Assembly: GCF_004364335.1 (NCBI RefSeq)
Contig: NZ_SOCR01000003.1
Span: forward strand, 434,001 to 498,000
Direction of reading: 5' to 3'
DNA: 64,000 nucleotides
Source: Pseudomonas graminis
GTDB lineage: Bacteria; Pseudomonadota; Gammaproteobacteria; Pseudomonadales; Pseudomonadaceae
Part shown: one piece after another, positions 45,248 to 56,719 of the stretch
Layout: each line of letters starts with the position of its first letter
Numbering within the stretch: the first letter of the stretch is position 1
Made by a program: the position numbers and the translations under genes
The notes under the pieces: generated by a model
The model's database searches: none
What the model was told of the DNA's origin: nothing
What the model saw: the letters and a program-made list of their open reading frames with translations, nothing else

Positions 45248-45982
45248 TTAGTGCTGCAGGATTTTGTTGAGGAATTGCTGAGCCCGCTCAGAACGCGCGT
45301 TGACGTCGCCGAAGAACTCTTCCTTCTCGCAGTCTTCGACGATCTGACCCTTGTCCATGAAGATCACGCGATCGGCCACTTTGCGGGCGAAGCCCATTTC
45401 GTGGGTCACGCACATCATGGTCATGCCTTCATGGGCCAGTTGCACCATCACGTCGAGCACTTCGTTGACCATCTCCGGGTCGAGCGCGGAGGTCGGTTCG
45501 TCGAACAGCATGACCACCGGGTCCATGGCCAATGCGCGGGCAATCGCCACACGCTGTTGCTGACCGCCCGAGAGTTGCCCCGGATGCTTGTGGGCATGGG
45601 CCGACAGGCCGACACGTTCGAGCAATTGCAGGCCTTTTTTGGTGGCTTCCTCCTTGCTTCGTCCCAGCACCTTGATCTGCGCAATGGTCAGGTTTTCGGT
45701 GATGGTCAGGTGCGGGAACAGCTCGAAATGCTGGAACACCATGCCGACGCGCGAGCGCAGTTTCGGCAAATTGGTTTTCGGGTCAGCGATCGAGGTGCCA
45801 TCGACGACGATGTCGCCTTTCTGAAACGGCTCCAGCGCGTTGACGCACTTGATCAGCGTGGACTTGCCCGAGCCCGACGGGCCGCAGACCACAATCACTT
45901 CGCCTTTTTTGACCTCAGTGCTGCAATCGGTCAGCACCTGGAAGTCCCCATACCACTTGTTGATATTTTTGATGGAAATCAT
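45248..45982 (-). CDS. aatP: Acidic amino acid ABC transporter ATPase AatP
   Basis: A 244-residue polar amino acid ABC ATPase: Walker [10 protein letters not shown], signature LSGGQQQR, Walker [16 protein letters not shown], switch His in [10 protein letters not shown]. It energises glutamate/aspartate uptake with AatQ, AatM and AatJ. Its start overlaps aatM by 4 bases. Confidence 0.95.
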   Translation of the reverse strand: MISIKNINKWYGDFQVLTDCSTEVKKGEVIVVCGPSGSGKSTLIKCVNALEPFQKGDIVVDGTSIADPKTNLPKLRSRVGMVFQHFELFPHLTITENLTIAQIKVLGRSKEEATKKGLQLLERVGLSAHAHKHPGQLSGGQQQRVAIARALAMDPVVMLFDEPTSALDPEMVNEVLDVMVQLAHEGMTMMCVTHEMGFARKVADRVIFMDKGQIVEDCEKEEFFGDVNARSERAQQFLNKILQH

Positions 45983-46644
45983 ACGGCTAACCTTTTTTGC
46001 ATGAACTTGACCAGGCGCGACGCGGCGAAGCTGATCGTGAAGTACACCAGACCGGCGACAATCAGGAACTCGTTGGAGCGCCCGATGATGTCGCCGCTGG
46101 AGCGTGCCGAGTTGAGGAAGTCGACCAGACCGACCGTGTAGACCAGCGAGGTGTCCTGAAACAGGATGATGCTCTGCTGCAACAGCAGCGGGGTCATCTT
46201 GCGGAACGCCTGGGGCAGGATGATCAGGCGCATCATCTGGCCGTAGGTCATGCCCAGCGCTTGAGCCGCGCCCATCTGGCCGCGGGAAATCGACTGCACG
46301 CCGGCCCGCACGATTTCACAGAAGTAGGCCGCCTCGAACATCATGAACGCCACGACGCAGGAGGTGAACGCGCCGATCGGTGTGTCTTCGCCGGTGATCC
46401 AGCGCAGCACGAACGGCACCGCCAGGTAGAACCAGGTGATGACCAGCAGCAGCGGAATCGAACGGAAATAGTTGACGTAGGCGCCGGCAACACGTGACGC
46501 CAGCTTGTTCGACGACAACCGCATCAGCGCCAGAATCGTGCCGATGATGAGGCCGCCCACGATGCCCATGGCCATCAACTGCAGCGTCATGAGCATGCCG
46601 TTCCACATGCCCGGAATGGCGGGAATCACTCCAGAGAAGTCCAT
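45979..46644 (-). CDS. aatM: Acidic amino acid ABC transporter permease AatM
   Basis: A 221-residue permease with about five membrane helices and the His/Glu/Gln/Arg opine family EAA loop ([23 protein letters not shown], seen as [12 protein letters not shown]). It forms the membrane channel with AatQ. It shares one base with the aatQ stop and overlaps aatP by 4 bases. Confidence 0.94.
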   Translation of the reverse strand: MDFSGVIPAIPGMWNGMLMTLQLMAMGIVGGLIIGTILALMRLSSNKLASRVAGAYVNYFRSIPLLLVITWFYLAVPFVLRWITGEDTPIGAFTSCVVAFMMFEAAYFCEIVRAGVQSISRGQMGAAQALGMTYGQMMRLIILPQAFRKMTPLLLQQSIILFQDTSLVYTVGLVDFLNSARSSGDIIGRSNEFLIVAGLVYFTISFAASRLVKFMQKRLAV

Positions 46645-47390
46645 TATTTACCTCCCACGGAGATCAGGCCCGGCACCGCTACTTTCTTCTCGATCAGACG
46701 CATGAGCAGCATCAGGCTCATGTTCAGGGTGAAGTAGATCAGCGTCGCCAGGGTGAAGGCTTCGAACAGGTTCGCGGAAAACTCGGCGGTCTGTTTGGTC
46801 TGCGCAAGCAACTCCATCAGGCCGATCAGCGACGCCACGGACGAGTTCTTGAACACGTTGAGGAATTCGGAGGTGAGCGGTGGAATGATGATCCGGTACG
46901 CCTGGGGCAGCAGCACGTTCCAGTAGATCTGCGGCAGCTTGAAACCCATGGCGCGCGCGGCAGATTCCTGCCCCACCGGCAACGCCTGAATACCGGTGCG
47001 CACCTGTTCGCAGACACGCGCGGCGGTGAACAGGCCCAGGCACACGACAACGCTCAGGAACGCCGAGGTGGTCGGATTGAGGTCTTGCTTGTACCACTCC
47101 TGCAGGTTCTCGGGCAGCAGATCCGGCACCAGGAAGTACCAGATGAACAGCTGCACCAGCAGTGGCACGTTACGGAAAATTTCCACGTAAATCGCGGCGA
47201 TTGAAGAAACGATGCGGTTTGGCACCGTGCGCATCACACCGAGCACCGAGCCCAGCAGCAACGCAATGATCCAGGCAACGACGGCAATGGCGATGGTCCA
47301 GCCCAGCCCGGTGATGTACCAGTCCAGATAGGTTTCGCTGCCGACGCCCGTGGACTTGAAGAACACGCCCCAGTCCCAGTTGTAGTTCAT
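46644..47390 (-). CDS. aatQ: Acidic amino acid ABC transporter permease AatQ
   Basis: A 248-residue permease with a long first segment (TYLDWYITGLGWTIAIAVVA) and the EAA loop ESAARAMGFKLPQIYWNVLL. The long N-terminal region before the EAA loop distinguishes it from AatM. It is the first permease after aatJ, with 118 bases between them, where transcript processing often sets a higher level of the binding protein. Confidence 0.94.
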   Translation of the reverse strand: MNYNWDWGVFFKSTGVGSETYLDWYITGLGWTIAIAVVAWIIALLLGSVLGVMRTVPNRIVSSIAAIYVEIFRNVPLLVQLFIWYFLVPDLLPENLQEWYKQDLNPTTSAFLSVVVCLGLFTAARVCEQVRTGIQALPVGQESAARAMGFKLPQIYWNVLLPQAYRIIIPPLTSEFLNVFKNSSVASLIGLMELLAQTKQTAEFSANLFEAFTLATLIYFTLNMSLMLLMRLIEKKVAVPGLISVGGK

Positions 47391-47508
47391 CAGGGTCTCC
47401 CCTCTTATCGATCGTTATGCACGCACGCGCCAGGTAGCGGCTTCCGGAAACGCAGGGCGTCTCCGGAAGTCAGGCTTTTCAGGTTTTCAGAATGGCGGAG
47501 CGAAGGAC

Positions 47509-48423
47509 TCAGGCCTTCTTGTCCGGCGCCGGCTTGTCGTTCGGGTTGGCGATCAGCGCTTTGAGCTGTTCGCTCATCGGGAACATCAGGTTCAGGCCTT
47601 TTGGCGGAATCGGCTGGGTGAACCACTTGTCGTAGATCTTGTTGATCTCGCCCGATTTGTAGGTCGCAACGATGGCGTCATCGACGGCTTTCTTGAACGC
47701 AGGGTCTTCCTTGCGCACCATGCAGCCGTAGATTTCGTAGGACTGAGGCGTACCGGTAACGGCCCAGTCGGTCGGCTTCTTGGCCTTGGCCATTTCGCCG
47801 GCGAGCAGGGCATCGTCCATCATGAAGGCGACGGCGCGGCCCGATTCCAGCATTTGGAACGACTCGCCGTGGTCCTTGGCCGAGATCACGTTCATGCCCA
47901 TCTGCTTGTCGGCGTTCATCGCCTTGAGGATGCGCTCGGACGTGGTGCCCGCCGTGGTCACGACGTTCTTGCCTTTGAGGTCATCGAAGTCTTTGTAGGA
48001 CGAATCAGCCTTGCTCAGCAGACGTGTGCCGATTTCGAAGATGCCGACGGAGAAGTCGACTTGCTGGGCGCGCTCGGCGTTGTTGGTGGTCGAACCGCAC
48101 TCAACGTCGACGGTACCGTTCTGCACCAGCGGGATACGGGTCTGGGAAGTGACCAGGTTGTACTTGACCTTCAGATCAGGCATGTCCAGGTCTTTCTTGA
48201 TCGCTTCGACGATCTTCAGCTGGATGTCAGCGGAGTAGCCCACTGGCACGCCGGAAGCGTCAGCGATGTAGGAAAAAGGAATGGAGGAGTCGCGGTGACC
48301 GAGGGTGATGGTGCCGGACTCTTTGATTTTCTTCAGAGTGCCGGTCAGTTCGGCGGCGAAAACAGGGGTGGTGATCAAAGCGGCAGCAATGGCTGCGCCC
48401 AGGATGTGGGGAACGATACGCAT
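47509..48423 (-). CDS. aatJ: Periplasmic glutamate/aspartate-binding protein AatJ
   Basis: A 304-residue binding protein with a clean signal peptide (MRIVPHILGAAIAAALITTP...FA, cut before AELTG) and the family 3 solute-binding fold (ESGTITLGHRDSSIPFSYI; CGSTTNNAERAQQVDFSVG). It delivers Glu, Asp and related amino acids to AatQMP. A candidate sigma-54 promoter and AauR site lie upstream, so expression should depend on AauRS and RpoN. Confidence 0.95.
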   Translation of the reverse strand: MRIVPHILGAAIAAALITTPVFAAELTGTLKKIKESGTITLGHRDSSIPFSYIADASGVPVGYSADIQLKIVEAIKKDLDMPDLKVKYNLVTSQTRIPLVQNGTVDVECGSTTNNAERAQQVDFSVGIFEIGTRLLSKADSSYKDFDDLKGKNVVTTAGTTSERILKAMNADKQMGMNVISAKDHGESFQMLESGRAVAFMMDDALLAGEMAKAKKPTDWAVTGTPQSYEIYGCMVRKEDPAFKKAVDDAIVATYKSGEINKIYDKWFTQPIPPKGLNLMFPMSEQLKALIANPNDKPAPDKKA

Positions 48424-48544
48424 CTGGTTTTCCTCGACATTGTTTTTTTTATTGGCCGGTGTTGGACGGCCCTATCGTTTCAGAGCGCTTCAACGGCGGC
48501 CCAGTCAGGCGACACGCTACATCGAAGCAATCGTGCAGGAGTGT

Positions 48545-48562
48545 AGAGCATGAGTCATGCCA
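48545..48562 (-). promoter_or_regulatory. Candidate sigma-54 promoter of aatJ
   Basis: On the minus strand TGGCATGACTCATGCTCT has the GG-N10-GC spacing of a -24/-12 promoter, 122 bases upstream of the aatJ start. The -12 box (ATGC) departs by one base from TTGC. Confidence 0.7.
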
Positions 48563-48669
48563 GAGATGTGGCCGAGGCTAAGCGTATGAAAGCGCTGTAT
48601 ATTTACGAAGAAGGGATGTGTGAGGCGCGATTCGACCGTCCGGGATTCCGAACTGGGCGGGGGAGAGTG

Positions 48670-48683
48670 TTCGGGAATCCGAA
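48670..48683. promoter_or_regulatory. Candidate AauR binding site (enhancer)
   Basis: TTCGGGAATCCGAA is an exact TTCGG-N4-CCGAA dyad, the AauR motif reported for P. putida as I recall it. It lies about 108 bases upstream of the sigma-54 promoter, a normal enhancer distance. A partial second site (TTCCGAA) is just downstream at about 48645-48651. Confidence 0.75.
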
Positions 48684-48704
48684 TGAGGCTGTGGCTTGAG
48701 GCAC

Positions 48705-48797
48705 CTGTAGGCGCGCGCTTGCCCGCGAAAGCGTCGTGCCAGTCAACGTCTCCATCAACTGACTCAACGCCATCGCGGGCAAGCGCGCTCGTACAGG
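48705..48797. repeat. REP doublet between aatJ promoter and glpD
   Basis: Arms TGTAGGCGCGCGCTTGCCCG ... CGGGCAAGCGCGCTCGTACA, inverted, loop about 45 bases. It separates the aat regulatory region from the end of glpD. Confidence 0.9.
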
Positions 48798-48814
48798 AGA
48801 TCAGTACATCCCAA

Positions 48815-50377
48815 TCAGGCTGTGAGGGGCGCGGTGACGACCATCAGGTCAATGGGGTTAATGCTGCCCGCCACTTTATCCAGGTACGCCTGGACCTTCA
48901 GTTGCTCTTCCTCAGTGGTGAACAAGCCAAGCTTGGTCCGGCGCCACAGGATGTCCTCTGCCTTGGTCGCCCATTCCTCGCTGCACAGGTAATCCACTTC
49001 GCGGCTGTAGAGGCCACCGCCCAAGTGCTCGCCCATTTCGCTCAGCGTCTGGACGCCCTCGACGATGCGCCAGCTGCGTGAGCCATAGGTAATGGCCCAA
49101 CGCTTGGCGATCTCTGCCGGCAGCCAGGTGCAACGCTGTTGCAGCTCGGCGGCCAACGCCTCGGGCGAGGTCATGTTTTCACCGCCTGGCAAGCTGGCTT
49201 TTGCGGTCCAGCTTGGCTTCATCTGCGGGAAGAACGGCGCCAGTTGCTGCATTGCCGATTCCGCCAATTTGCGGTAAGTCGTCAGCTTGCCGCCGAATAC
49301 GGAAAGGATCGGCGCCTCTTGCGCACTCCCCGACAGCGACAAGGTGTAGTCACGGGTAATCGCCGACGGGTTGTCCGACTCGTCATTGCACAGCGGACGT
49401 ACGCCTGACCACGTGCTCAAAATGTCGGCGCGGCTGAGTTGCTTCTTGAAGTGATCGTTGACGATCTTCAGCAGGTAATCGGTCTCGCCTTCGGTGATCG
49501 CTACTTTCCCCGGATCGCCGGAATATTCGCGGTCGGTCGTACCGATGATGGTGAAGCGTTCCAGATACGGAATGGCAAACACGATGCGCTGATCTTCGTT
49601 CTGCAGAATGAACGCGTTTTCGCCTTCGTACAGTTTTGGCACGATCAAATGGCTGCCCTGAATCAGGCGAATGCCGTACTGCGATTCAAGCTTGAGGTCT
49701 TCACGAATGAACTTGGCGACCCACGGACCGGCTGCGTTGACCAGCGCTCTGGCGCGAATGGAAAACAGGCTGCCGTCCGCACGCTCCATGTTCATGTGCC
49801 ACAGACCGCCGCTGCGACGGGCGCCCAGGCAGCGGGTCTGCGTGTGAATGTGCGCGCCTTTTTCACGGGCGGCCATGGCGTTCAGGACGACCAGACGCGC
49901 ATCGTCAACCCAGCAATCGGAGTATTCAAAGCCCTTGGTGATCGAACTGTTCAGCGGGCTGTTGGCGCCAAAGCGGATGGTCTTGGACGCTGCCAGCTTC
50001 TCGCGCTTGCCAAGGTGGTCATACAGGAACAGCCCGGCGCGGATCATCCACGCAGGGCGCAGGTGCGGACGATGAGGCAACACGAAACGCATCGGTTTGA
50101 CGATGTGCGGCGCTTTTTCCAGCAGCACTTCCCGTTCGGCCAACGCTTCGCGCACCAGACGGAATTCGTAATGTTCCAGATAGCGCAGGCCACCGTGGAT
50201 CAGCTTGCTACTGGCCGAAGACGTATGGCTGGCGAGGTCGTCCTTCTCGCAAAGAAAGACCGAAAGGCCCCGGCCCGATGCGTCTGCCGCGATGCCAACA
50301 CCGTTGATGCCACCACCTATCACGGCAACGTCATAGACCTCGGAAAGGGGTGGGGTGGGCAAACTGGACTGGGCCAT
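48815..50377 (-). CDS. glpD: Aerobic glycerol-3-phosphate dehydrogenase
   Basis: A 520-residue membrane-associated FAD enzyme that oxidises glycerol 3-phosphate to dihydroxyacetone phosphate and feeds electrons to quinone. It shows the FAD-binding VYDVAVIGGGINGVGIAAD, and SSASSKLIHGGLRYLEHYEF, typical for GlpD. ATG 50377 is chosen as the family start is about 14 residues before the Rossmann motif; upstream frame is non-conserved. It has its own 245-base upstream region with GlpR-like dyads, so it is transcribed apart from glpK-glpR. Confidence 0.95.
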   Translation of the reverse strand: MAQSSLPTPPLSEVYDVAVIGGGINGVGIAADASGRGLSVFLCEKDDLASHTSSASSKLIHGGLRYLEHYEFRLVREALAEREVLLEKAPHIVKPMRFVLPHRPHLRPAWMIRAGLFLYDHLGKREKLAASKTIRFGANSPLNSSITKGFEYSDCWVDDARLVVLNAMAAREKGAHIHTQTRCLGARRSGGLWHMNMERADGSLFSIRARALVNAAGPWVAKFIREDLKLESQYGIRLIQGSHLIVPKLYEGENAFILQNEDQRIVFAIPYLERFTIIGTTDREYSGDPGKVAITEGETDYLLKIVNDHFKKQLSRADILSTWSGVRPLCNDESDNPSAITRDYTLSLSGSAQEAPILSVFGGKLTTYRKLAESAMQQLAPFFPQMKPSWTAKASLPGGENMTSPEALAAELQQRCTWLPAEIAKRWAITYGSRSWRIVEGVQTLSEMGEHLGGGLYSREVDYLCSEEWATKAEDILWRRTKLGLFTTEEEQLKVQAYLDKVAGSINPIDLMVVTAPLTA

Positions 50378-50394
50378 CGGGGCCTCCTGAGTGT

Positions 50395-50461
50395 TCGATC
50401 GCGTTCGAATATTGCGCCACAGAGCGGCCGAATTCGAACATTTATGTTCATTTCCGAAAAT
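50395..50461. promoter_or_regulatory. Candidate GlpR operators upstream of glpD
   Basis: Several TTCGAA-type dyads cluster here: GTTCGAAT at about 50403, AATTCGAA at 50431 and a perfect GAACATTTATGTTC at 50436-50449. They lie just before the glpD start. Similar TTCG/CGAA elements precede glpK, consistent with one repressor, GlpR. Confidence 0.6.
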
Positions 50462-50622
50462 AGTAGCGCAATAAGCCGAACACAGCCACTCAGTATTCAT
50501 TGAAAATACTGATGGGAGGGAAGGGAAAGGAACAAAAGCGAACATCGGAGGTGAGCGAGCGCTACCTTCAGCGTGACCGTGCTTCGCACTGCGTGTTGGC
50601 GTGCTCGCTCATGGATCGGGGG

Positions 50623-51378
50623 TTACACCACTTCCAGTCGAATCTTGTTCTGCGTCAGCAGTTGCGCCAGCGCGGGCACCGGCGTCTGATCCGTCACCAG
50701 GCAGTCGATCAGCGTGATCGGTCCCAGTCGAACCATCGCGTTTCGGCCGAACTTGCTGGAGTCCGCTGCCAGAATCACCTGACGCGCGTTGGCGATGATC
50801 GCTTGGGAAACGCGCACTTCCTGATAATCGAAATCCAGCAGACTGCCGTCCTCGTCGATACCGCTGATGCCCACCAAGGCGAAATCGACCTTGAACTGGG
50901 TGATGAAATCCACACTCGCCTGACCGACCACGCCGCCATCCCGGCGCACGTTGCCGCCCGCCAAAAGCACTTCGAAGTCGTCCTTGCCGCTGAGAATCGA
51001 CGCGACATGCAGGTTGTTGGTAATGATCTTCAAGTGGTTGTGGTTGAGCAGCGCGCGGGCGATGGATTCAGTGGTGGTGCCGATGTTGATGAACAGCGAC
51101 GCGTGATCCGGGATCTGCGCGGCGATGGCCTCGGCGATGCGTTGCTTTTCATCGCGCATCTGATCGGCACGCATGGCGTAGGCCGTGTTTTCAATGCTGG
51201 AGTCGTACGCCGCGCCGCCATGGTAGCGACGCAGGAGATTCATTTCCGCGAGCTGATTGATGTCGCGGCGGATGGTTTGCGGGGTCACGACGAACAGCTG
51301 CGCCATTTCCTCGATGCTGACGTAGCCGCGCTCACGGACCAGCTCGAGGATCTGCTGTTGACGGGGTGGCAGATTCAT
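50623..51378 (-). CDS. glpR: DeoR-type repressor of glycerol metabolism, GlpR
   Basis: A 251-residue repressor released by glycerol 3-phosphate. N-terminal DeoR helix-turn-helix ([33 protein letters not shown]) and the C-terminal sugar-phosphate-sensing domain ([22 protein letters not shown]). It lies between glpK (97 bases upstream) and glpD, the Pseudomonas glp order. Confidence 0.94.
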   Translation of the reverse strand: MNLPPRQQQILELVRERGYVSIEEMAQLFVVTPQTIRRDINQLAEMNLLRRYHGGAAYDSSIENTAYAMRADQMRDEKQRIAEAIAAQIPDHASLFINIGTTTESIARALLNHNHLKIITNNLHVASILSGKDDFEVLLAGGNVRRDGGVVGQASVDFITQFKVDFALVGISGIDEDGSLLDFDYQEVRVSQAIIANARQVILAADSSKFGRNAMVRLGPITLIDCLVTDQTPVPALAQLLTQNKIRLEVV

Positions 51379-51474
51379 TTTTTATCCTTCGGGCACGGGC
51401 GCCCATGATGCCGCAGGCAGCCATGACCTGTCAGCCGGAAAAAATTGCCTCTGCCGCTCCTTTCAGAGCCGCGC

Positions 51475-53278
<1,804 letters not shown>

Positions 53279-53749
53279 ATGACCCCTGCATTGGATTTAC
53301 TGAAAAAGGTTCGCGCCGAACATCGCGTCCACAGTTACGAGCACGATCCCAAAGCCGCCTCCTATGGCCTGGAGGCGGCAGAGAAGCTCGATCTGGCCCC
53401 CGCTCAGGTGTTCAAAACCCTGCTGGCCAGCACCGAAAAAGGCGAGCTGCTGGTGGCCGTCGTCCCCGTCGTGGGCTCGCTGGACCTGAAAGCCCTGGCC
53501 CATGCCGCAGGCGCGAAGAAGGCCGAAATGGCTGACCCGGGCGCCGCCCAGCGCGCCACCGGCTATTTACTGGGCGGGATCAGCCCGCTCGGGCAGAAGA
53601 AGAGGCTGCGCACCTTCATCGATGAGTCCGCTCAACCGTTCGCGACGATTTTTGTCAGCGCAGGTCGGCGCGGGCTTGAAGTCGAGCTGCCCGCCGCTGT
53701 ACTTGCACAGCACACCGGTGCGACCTTTGCCCGGATTGGCCGGGAATGA
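53279..53749 (+). CDS. ybaK: Cys-tRNA(Pro)/Cys-tRNA(Cys) deacylase YbaK
   Basis: A 156-residue editing enzyme that hydrolyses Cys mischarged on tRNA-Pro. TPALDLLKKVRAEHRVHSYEHD and KTLLASTEKGELLVAVVP, with the invariant Lys of KTL and the GGISPLGQKKRLRTFID motif, fit YbaK/EbsC. GGAG precedes the ATG. It is divergent from glpK. Confidence 0.93.
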   Translation: MTPALDLLKKVRAEHRVHSYEHDPKAASYGLEAAEKLDLAPAQVFKTLLASTEKGELLVAVVPVVGSLDLKALAHAAGAKKAEMADPGAAQRATGYLLGGISPLGQKKRLRTFIDESAQPFATIFVSAGRRGLEVELPAAVLAQHTGATFARIGRE

Positions 53750-53857
53750 TTCGTCGGATTCGTCAGAAATGCCTGACCCTTTCAAGCGGCGAAACTGGCC
53801 GCAGAACCGCAGCACCCGAACAGGGTTGCCGCGTCTATTCACTCGGGGATGCCTTCC

Positions 53858-54646
53858 ATGCAGCTTGAATTCCATCAGGTCGATGCCTTCACCGACCGCC
53901 CGTTCTCAGGCAACCCGGCAATGGTCTACCGCCTTGACGCCTGGCTTTCCGACCAATTGATGCAGCAAATCGCTTCGGAGCACAATTTGTCGGAGACCGC
54001 CTTTCTGGTCCGTGAAGCCCCGGGCTGGCACATACGCTGGTTCACCCCGACCCATGAAGTGCCGTTGTGCGGTCATGCGACCCTCGCCAGCGCCTTTGTG
54101 CTGTTCGAGAAGTACGGCGAGAAGGCCGAGGTTATTCACTTCATCGGCAAATCCGGGCCGTTGAGTGTGAGCCGTGAGAGCAATCGGCTGGTTCTGGACT
54201 TTCCGTCGATGCCGCCCGCCGAGCAGGGTGTGACAGTGGAAATCGAGCGCGCTCTCGGGACTGCCGTGGTCGACGTGCTGAGTGCGGCGGAATTGCTTGT
54301 GGTGCTGGAGTCCGAGCAGGCTGTTCGCGATTGCAAACCCGACTTTGCCGCCATCGCGCGGTTGCCGTGGCCTGGGGTGATCGTGACCGCCAAGGGTGAC
54401 GGCGAACGCTACGATTTTGTCTCGCGCTACTTTGCGCCGGGGATCGGCATCAATGAAGACCCGGTCACCGGCTCGACGCACTGCAGCCTGATTCCCTACT
54501 GGTCGGCCCGTCTCAACAAATTCAGCTTGACCGGTTATCAGGCGTCGGCGCGGGGAGGGGAGCTGTTCTGCCGGCTGGAGGGTGAGCGCGTGAAGATTGG
54601 CGGGCACGCGACGCTGGTGGCCAGCGGCGCGTTGATACTCGGATAG
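53858..54646 (+). CDS. PhzF-family isomerase
   Basis: A 262-residue protein of the PhzF/diaminopimelate-epimerase fold: MQLEFHQVDAFTDRPFSGNP start, catalytic Glu in NLSETAFLV, and IRWFTPTHEVPLCGHATLAS. Such enzymes isomerise trans-2,3-dihydro-3-hydroxyanthranilate in phenazine producers, but this stand-alone type is common in non-producers and its substrate is unknown. No phz genes are near. ATG 53858 is favoured over 53849. Confidence 0.88.
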   Translation: MQLEFHQVDAFTDRPFSGNPAMVYRLDAWLSDQLMQQIASEHNLSETAFLVREAPGWHIRWFTPTHEVPLCGHATLASAFVLFEKYGEKAEVIHFIGKSGPLSVSRESNRLVLDFPSMPPAEQGVTVEIERALGTAVVDVLSAAELLVVLESEQAVRDCKPDFAAIARLPWPGVIVTAKGDGERYDFVSRYFAPGIGINEDPVTGSTHCSLIPYWSARLNKFSLTGYQASARGGELFCRLEGERVKIGGHATLVASGALILG

Positions 54647-54683
54647 TGATACGGGGCTGAAGGTGCCTGATCGAGAATGCCAG

Positions 54684-54728
54684 ACCTTCAAACCTTCAAA
54701 CCTTCAAACCTTCAGACCTTCAGACCGT
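54684..54728. repeat. 8-bp tandem repeat (ACCTTCAA)n
   Basis: Five copies of ACCTTCAA/G run head to tail between the phzF-like gene and the end of the ABC ATPase gene; the last copy and a half overlaps that gene's TGA stop (complement 54722-54720). The copies are nearly identical, so copy number may vary between strains. Confidence 0.85.
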
Positions 54729-55799
54729 CACGTCCCGATGCACCGGAACGCTGCCCGAGGATGGAAAGAGCACCAGATGCTCGGCTGACACGTTGATGCC
54801 GACCTCATCCCCTGCGCGCAGATCCACATGGCTGGGGAATAACGCTTCCAGCTGCGTGCCGGTCGGCAGCTGCAGGCGATACAACGTGGCCGCGCCCTGG
54901 AACGTCAGGCCCGCAACCCGGGCCTTGATCGGGCTGTCGGGCGCATAAACGATGTCGTCAGGGCGCAGCAGCACATCCATCGGGGTACCGCGCGCGCCGG
55001 CGTAGGCACGATTACCTTGCAGTACACCCAACTCGGTCTGCACCGATTCGGCATCGATCATTGTCCCGCGAATGAAATAACCCTGACCGACGAAACTGGC
55101 GACATAGGGCGTCGCCGGCTCGTGATAGAGGTTGTAGGGCGTATCCCACTGCTCCAGCCGACCGTCCTTGAACACGCCGACGTGATCGCTCACGGCAAAG
55201 GCCTCTTCCTGGTCGTGGGTCACCAGAATCGCGCTGGTGCCACGGGCTTTGAGAATGTCGCGCACCTCGTGGCTCAGGCGCCGACGCAACTCGCCATCCA
55301 GGTTTGAAAACGGCTCATCGAGCAGCAGCAGTTGCGGCTCCGGCGCGAGTGCGCGGGCCAGCGCCACTCGTTGCTGCTGTCCACCGGAAAGCTCATGGGG
55401 ATGACGCGTGCCCAGCGCACCGAGATTGACCAGCTCCAGCATTTCCTGAACCACCTGCTTCTGGCGCGGGTGATTGCGGATGCCGAAGGCGATGTTGTCT
55501 GCGACGGTGAGGTGCGGAAACAGGGCGTAGTCCTGAAACACCATGCCGATCCGGCGCTTCTCCGGGGCCAGGGTAAAGCCGGCCCGGGAGATGACGTCGC
55601 CCGCCAGCGTGATCTCGCCTTCGTGCACCGGCTCGAAGCCGGCGATGGCGCGCAAAGTGGTGGTCTTGCCGCAGCCGGACGAACCCAGCAGGCACCCGAT
55701 GTCGCCAGCATTCAAATGCAGATTGAGGTTCTGCACCACCCGTTGGTCCTGATAACCACAGGCGAGGTTATGCAGGGTCAGCAGCAGGGGCTGACTCAT
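54720..55799 (-). CDS. ABC transporter ATPase, FbpC/PotA-like
   Basis: A 359-residue ATPase: Walker [11 protein letters not shown]-loop, signature LSGGQQQR, Walker [13 protein letters not shown] and a C-terminal TOBE-type regulatory domain ([15 protein letters not shown]). The length and [14 protein letters not shown] fit the iron(III)/polyamine/sulfate group, closest to FbpC. No permease or binding protein gene is near. It overlaps the argF end by 4 bases and PAO1 has the same pair (PA3538-PA3537). The substrate cannot be assigned. Confidence 0.87.
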   Translation of the reverse strand: MSQPLLLTLHNLACGYQDQRVVQNLNLHLNAGDIGCLLGSSGCGKTTTLRAIAGFEPVHEGEITLAGDVISRAGFTLAPEKRRIGMVFQDYALFPHLTVADNIAFGIRNHPRQKQVVQEMLELVNLGALGTRHPHELSGGQQQRVALARALAPEPQLLLLDEPFSNLDGELRRRLSHEVRDILKARGTSAILVTHDQEEAFAVSDHVGVFKDGRLEQWDTPYNLYHEPATPYVASFVGQGYFIRGTMIDAESVQTELGVLQGNRAYAGARGTPMDVLLRPDDIVYAPDSPIKARVAGLTFQGAATLYRLQLPTGTQLEALFPSHVDLRAGDEVGINVSAEHLVLFPSSGSVPVHRDVTV

Positions 55800-56719
55800 G
55801 GGGCAGCGAAGGCCGGAGCCACGAGGAATTCAAGCAGGGCTTTCTGCGCATGCAGCCGGTTCTCCGCCTGATCCCACGCCACCGAACGCGGGTCATCCAG
55901 CAGGTCTTCGCTGATCTCTTCACCACGGTGCGCCGGCAGGCAGTGCATGAAAATCACGTCGTCAGCCGCGCGGTCGAGCATTGCGCGGGTGACCTGGAAC
56001 GGCTTGAACAAGGCCAGACGCTTGGCGGCTTCTTCTTCCTGGCCCATGGACGTCCACACATCGGTGGAGACCAGGTGCGCGCCTTTCACCGCTTCGTGGG
56101 GATCGCGGGTCAGGGTCACGCGATCGCCCGCCAGGGCCATATAATGCGCGCTGGGTTCGTAGCCTTCGGGACAGGCGACCCGCAATTGAAAGTCGAACTG
56201 AATCGCGGCTTCTATATAGCTGTTGCACATGTTGTTGCCATCGCCGATCCACGCCACGGTTTTGCCCTGAATGGAGCCGCGGTGTTCGAGGAACGTCTGC
56301 ATGTCGGCCAGCAATTGGCAAGGATGAAGATCATCGGACAGGCCGTTGATCACCGGCACGCGGGAATGGGCGGCGAATTCGGTGAGGTTGCTGTGGGCGA
56401 AGGTGCGGATCATCACGGCATCGACCATCCGCGACATGACCCGCGCGCCGTCGGCAATCGGCTCGCCACGGCCCAGTTGGGTATCCCGAGGGGAGAGGAA
56501 GATGGCCTGTCCACCCAGCTGGATCATCCCGGCCTCGAACGAGACACGGGTGCGGGTCGAGGACTTCTCAAAGATCATCGCCAGGATGCGGCCCTTCAAC
56601 GGCTCGAAGAGCACGCCTCGATTTCGCAGGTCCTTCAGCTCAACGCCGCGACGAATCACCCCGACCAGCTCAGCGGGGGTGTAGTCCATCATCGAGAGAA
56701 AGTGCCTTGCGCTCATCAT
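55796..56719 (-). CDS. argF: Ornithine carbamoyltransferase, anabolic
   Basis: Makes citrulline from ornithine and carbamoyl phosphate in arginine synthesis. The 307-residue product has the carbamoyl phosphate site [31 protein letters not shown] and the ornithine/catalytic Cys loop [14 protein letters not shown] 56719 or 56716 can serve; AAGG precedes both. A promoter with an ArgR site between its -35 and -10 lies about 105-140 bases upstream, as expected for arginine repression. Confidence 0.96.
   Translation of the reverse strand: MMSARHFLSMMDYTPAELVGVIRRGVELKDLRNRGVLFEPLKGRILAMIFEKSSTRTRVSFEAGMIQLGGQAIFLSPRDTQLGRGEPIADGARVMSRMVDAVMIRTFAHSNLTEFAAHSRVPVINGLSDDLHPCQLLADMQTFLEHRGSIQGKTVAWIGDGNNMCNSYIEAAIQFDFQLRVACPEGYEPSAHYMALAGDRVTLTRDPHEAVKGAHLVSTDVWTSMGQEEEAAKRLALFKPFQVTRAMLDRAADDVIFMHCLPAHRGEEISEDLLDDPRSVAWDQAENRLHAQKALLEFLVAPAFAAP

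Noticed and set aside
53858..54646. Phenazine biosynthesis locus
   Set aside because: Only a PhzF-fold protein is present; no other phz gene is near and stand-alone family members are common.
54684..54728. Possible CRISPR-like array
   Set aside because: The units are 8 bases with no spacers; it is a simple tandem repeat.
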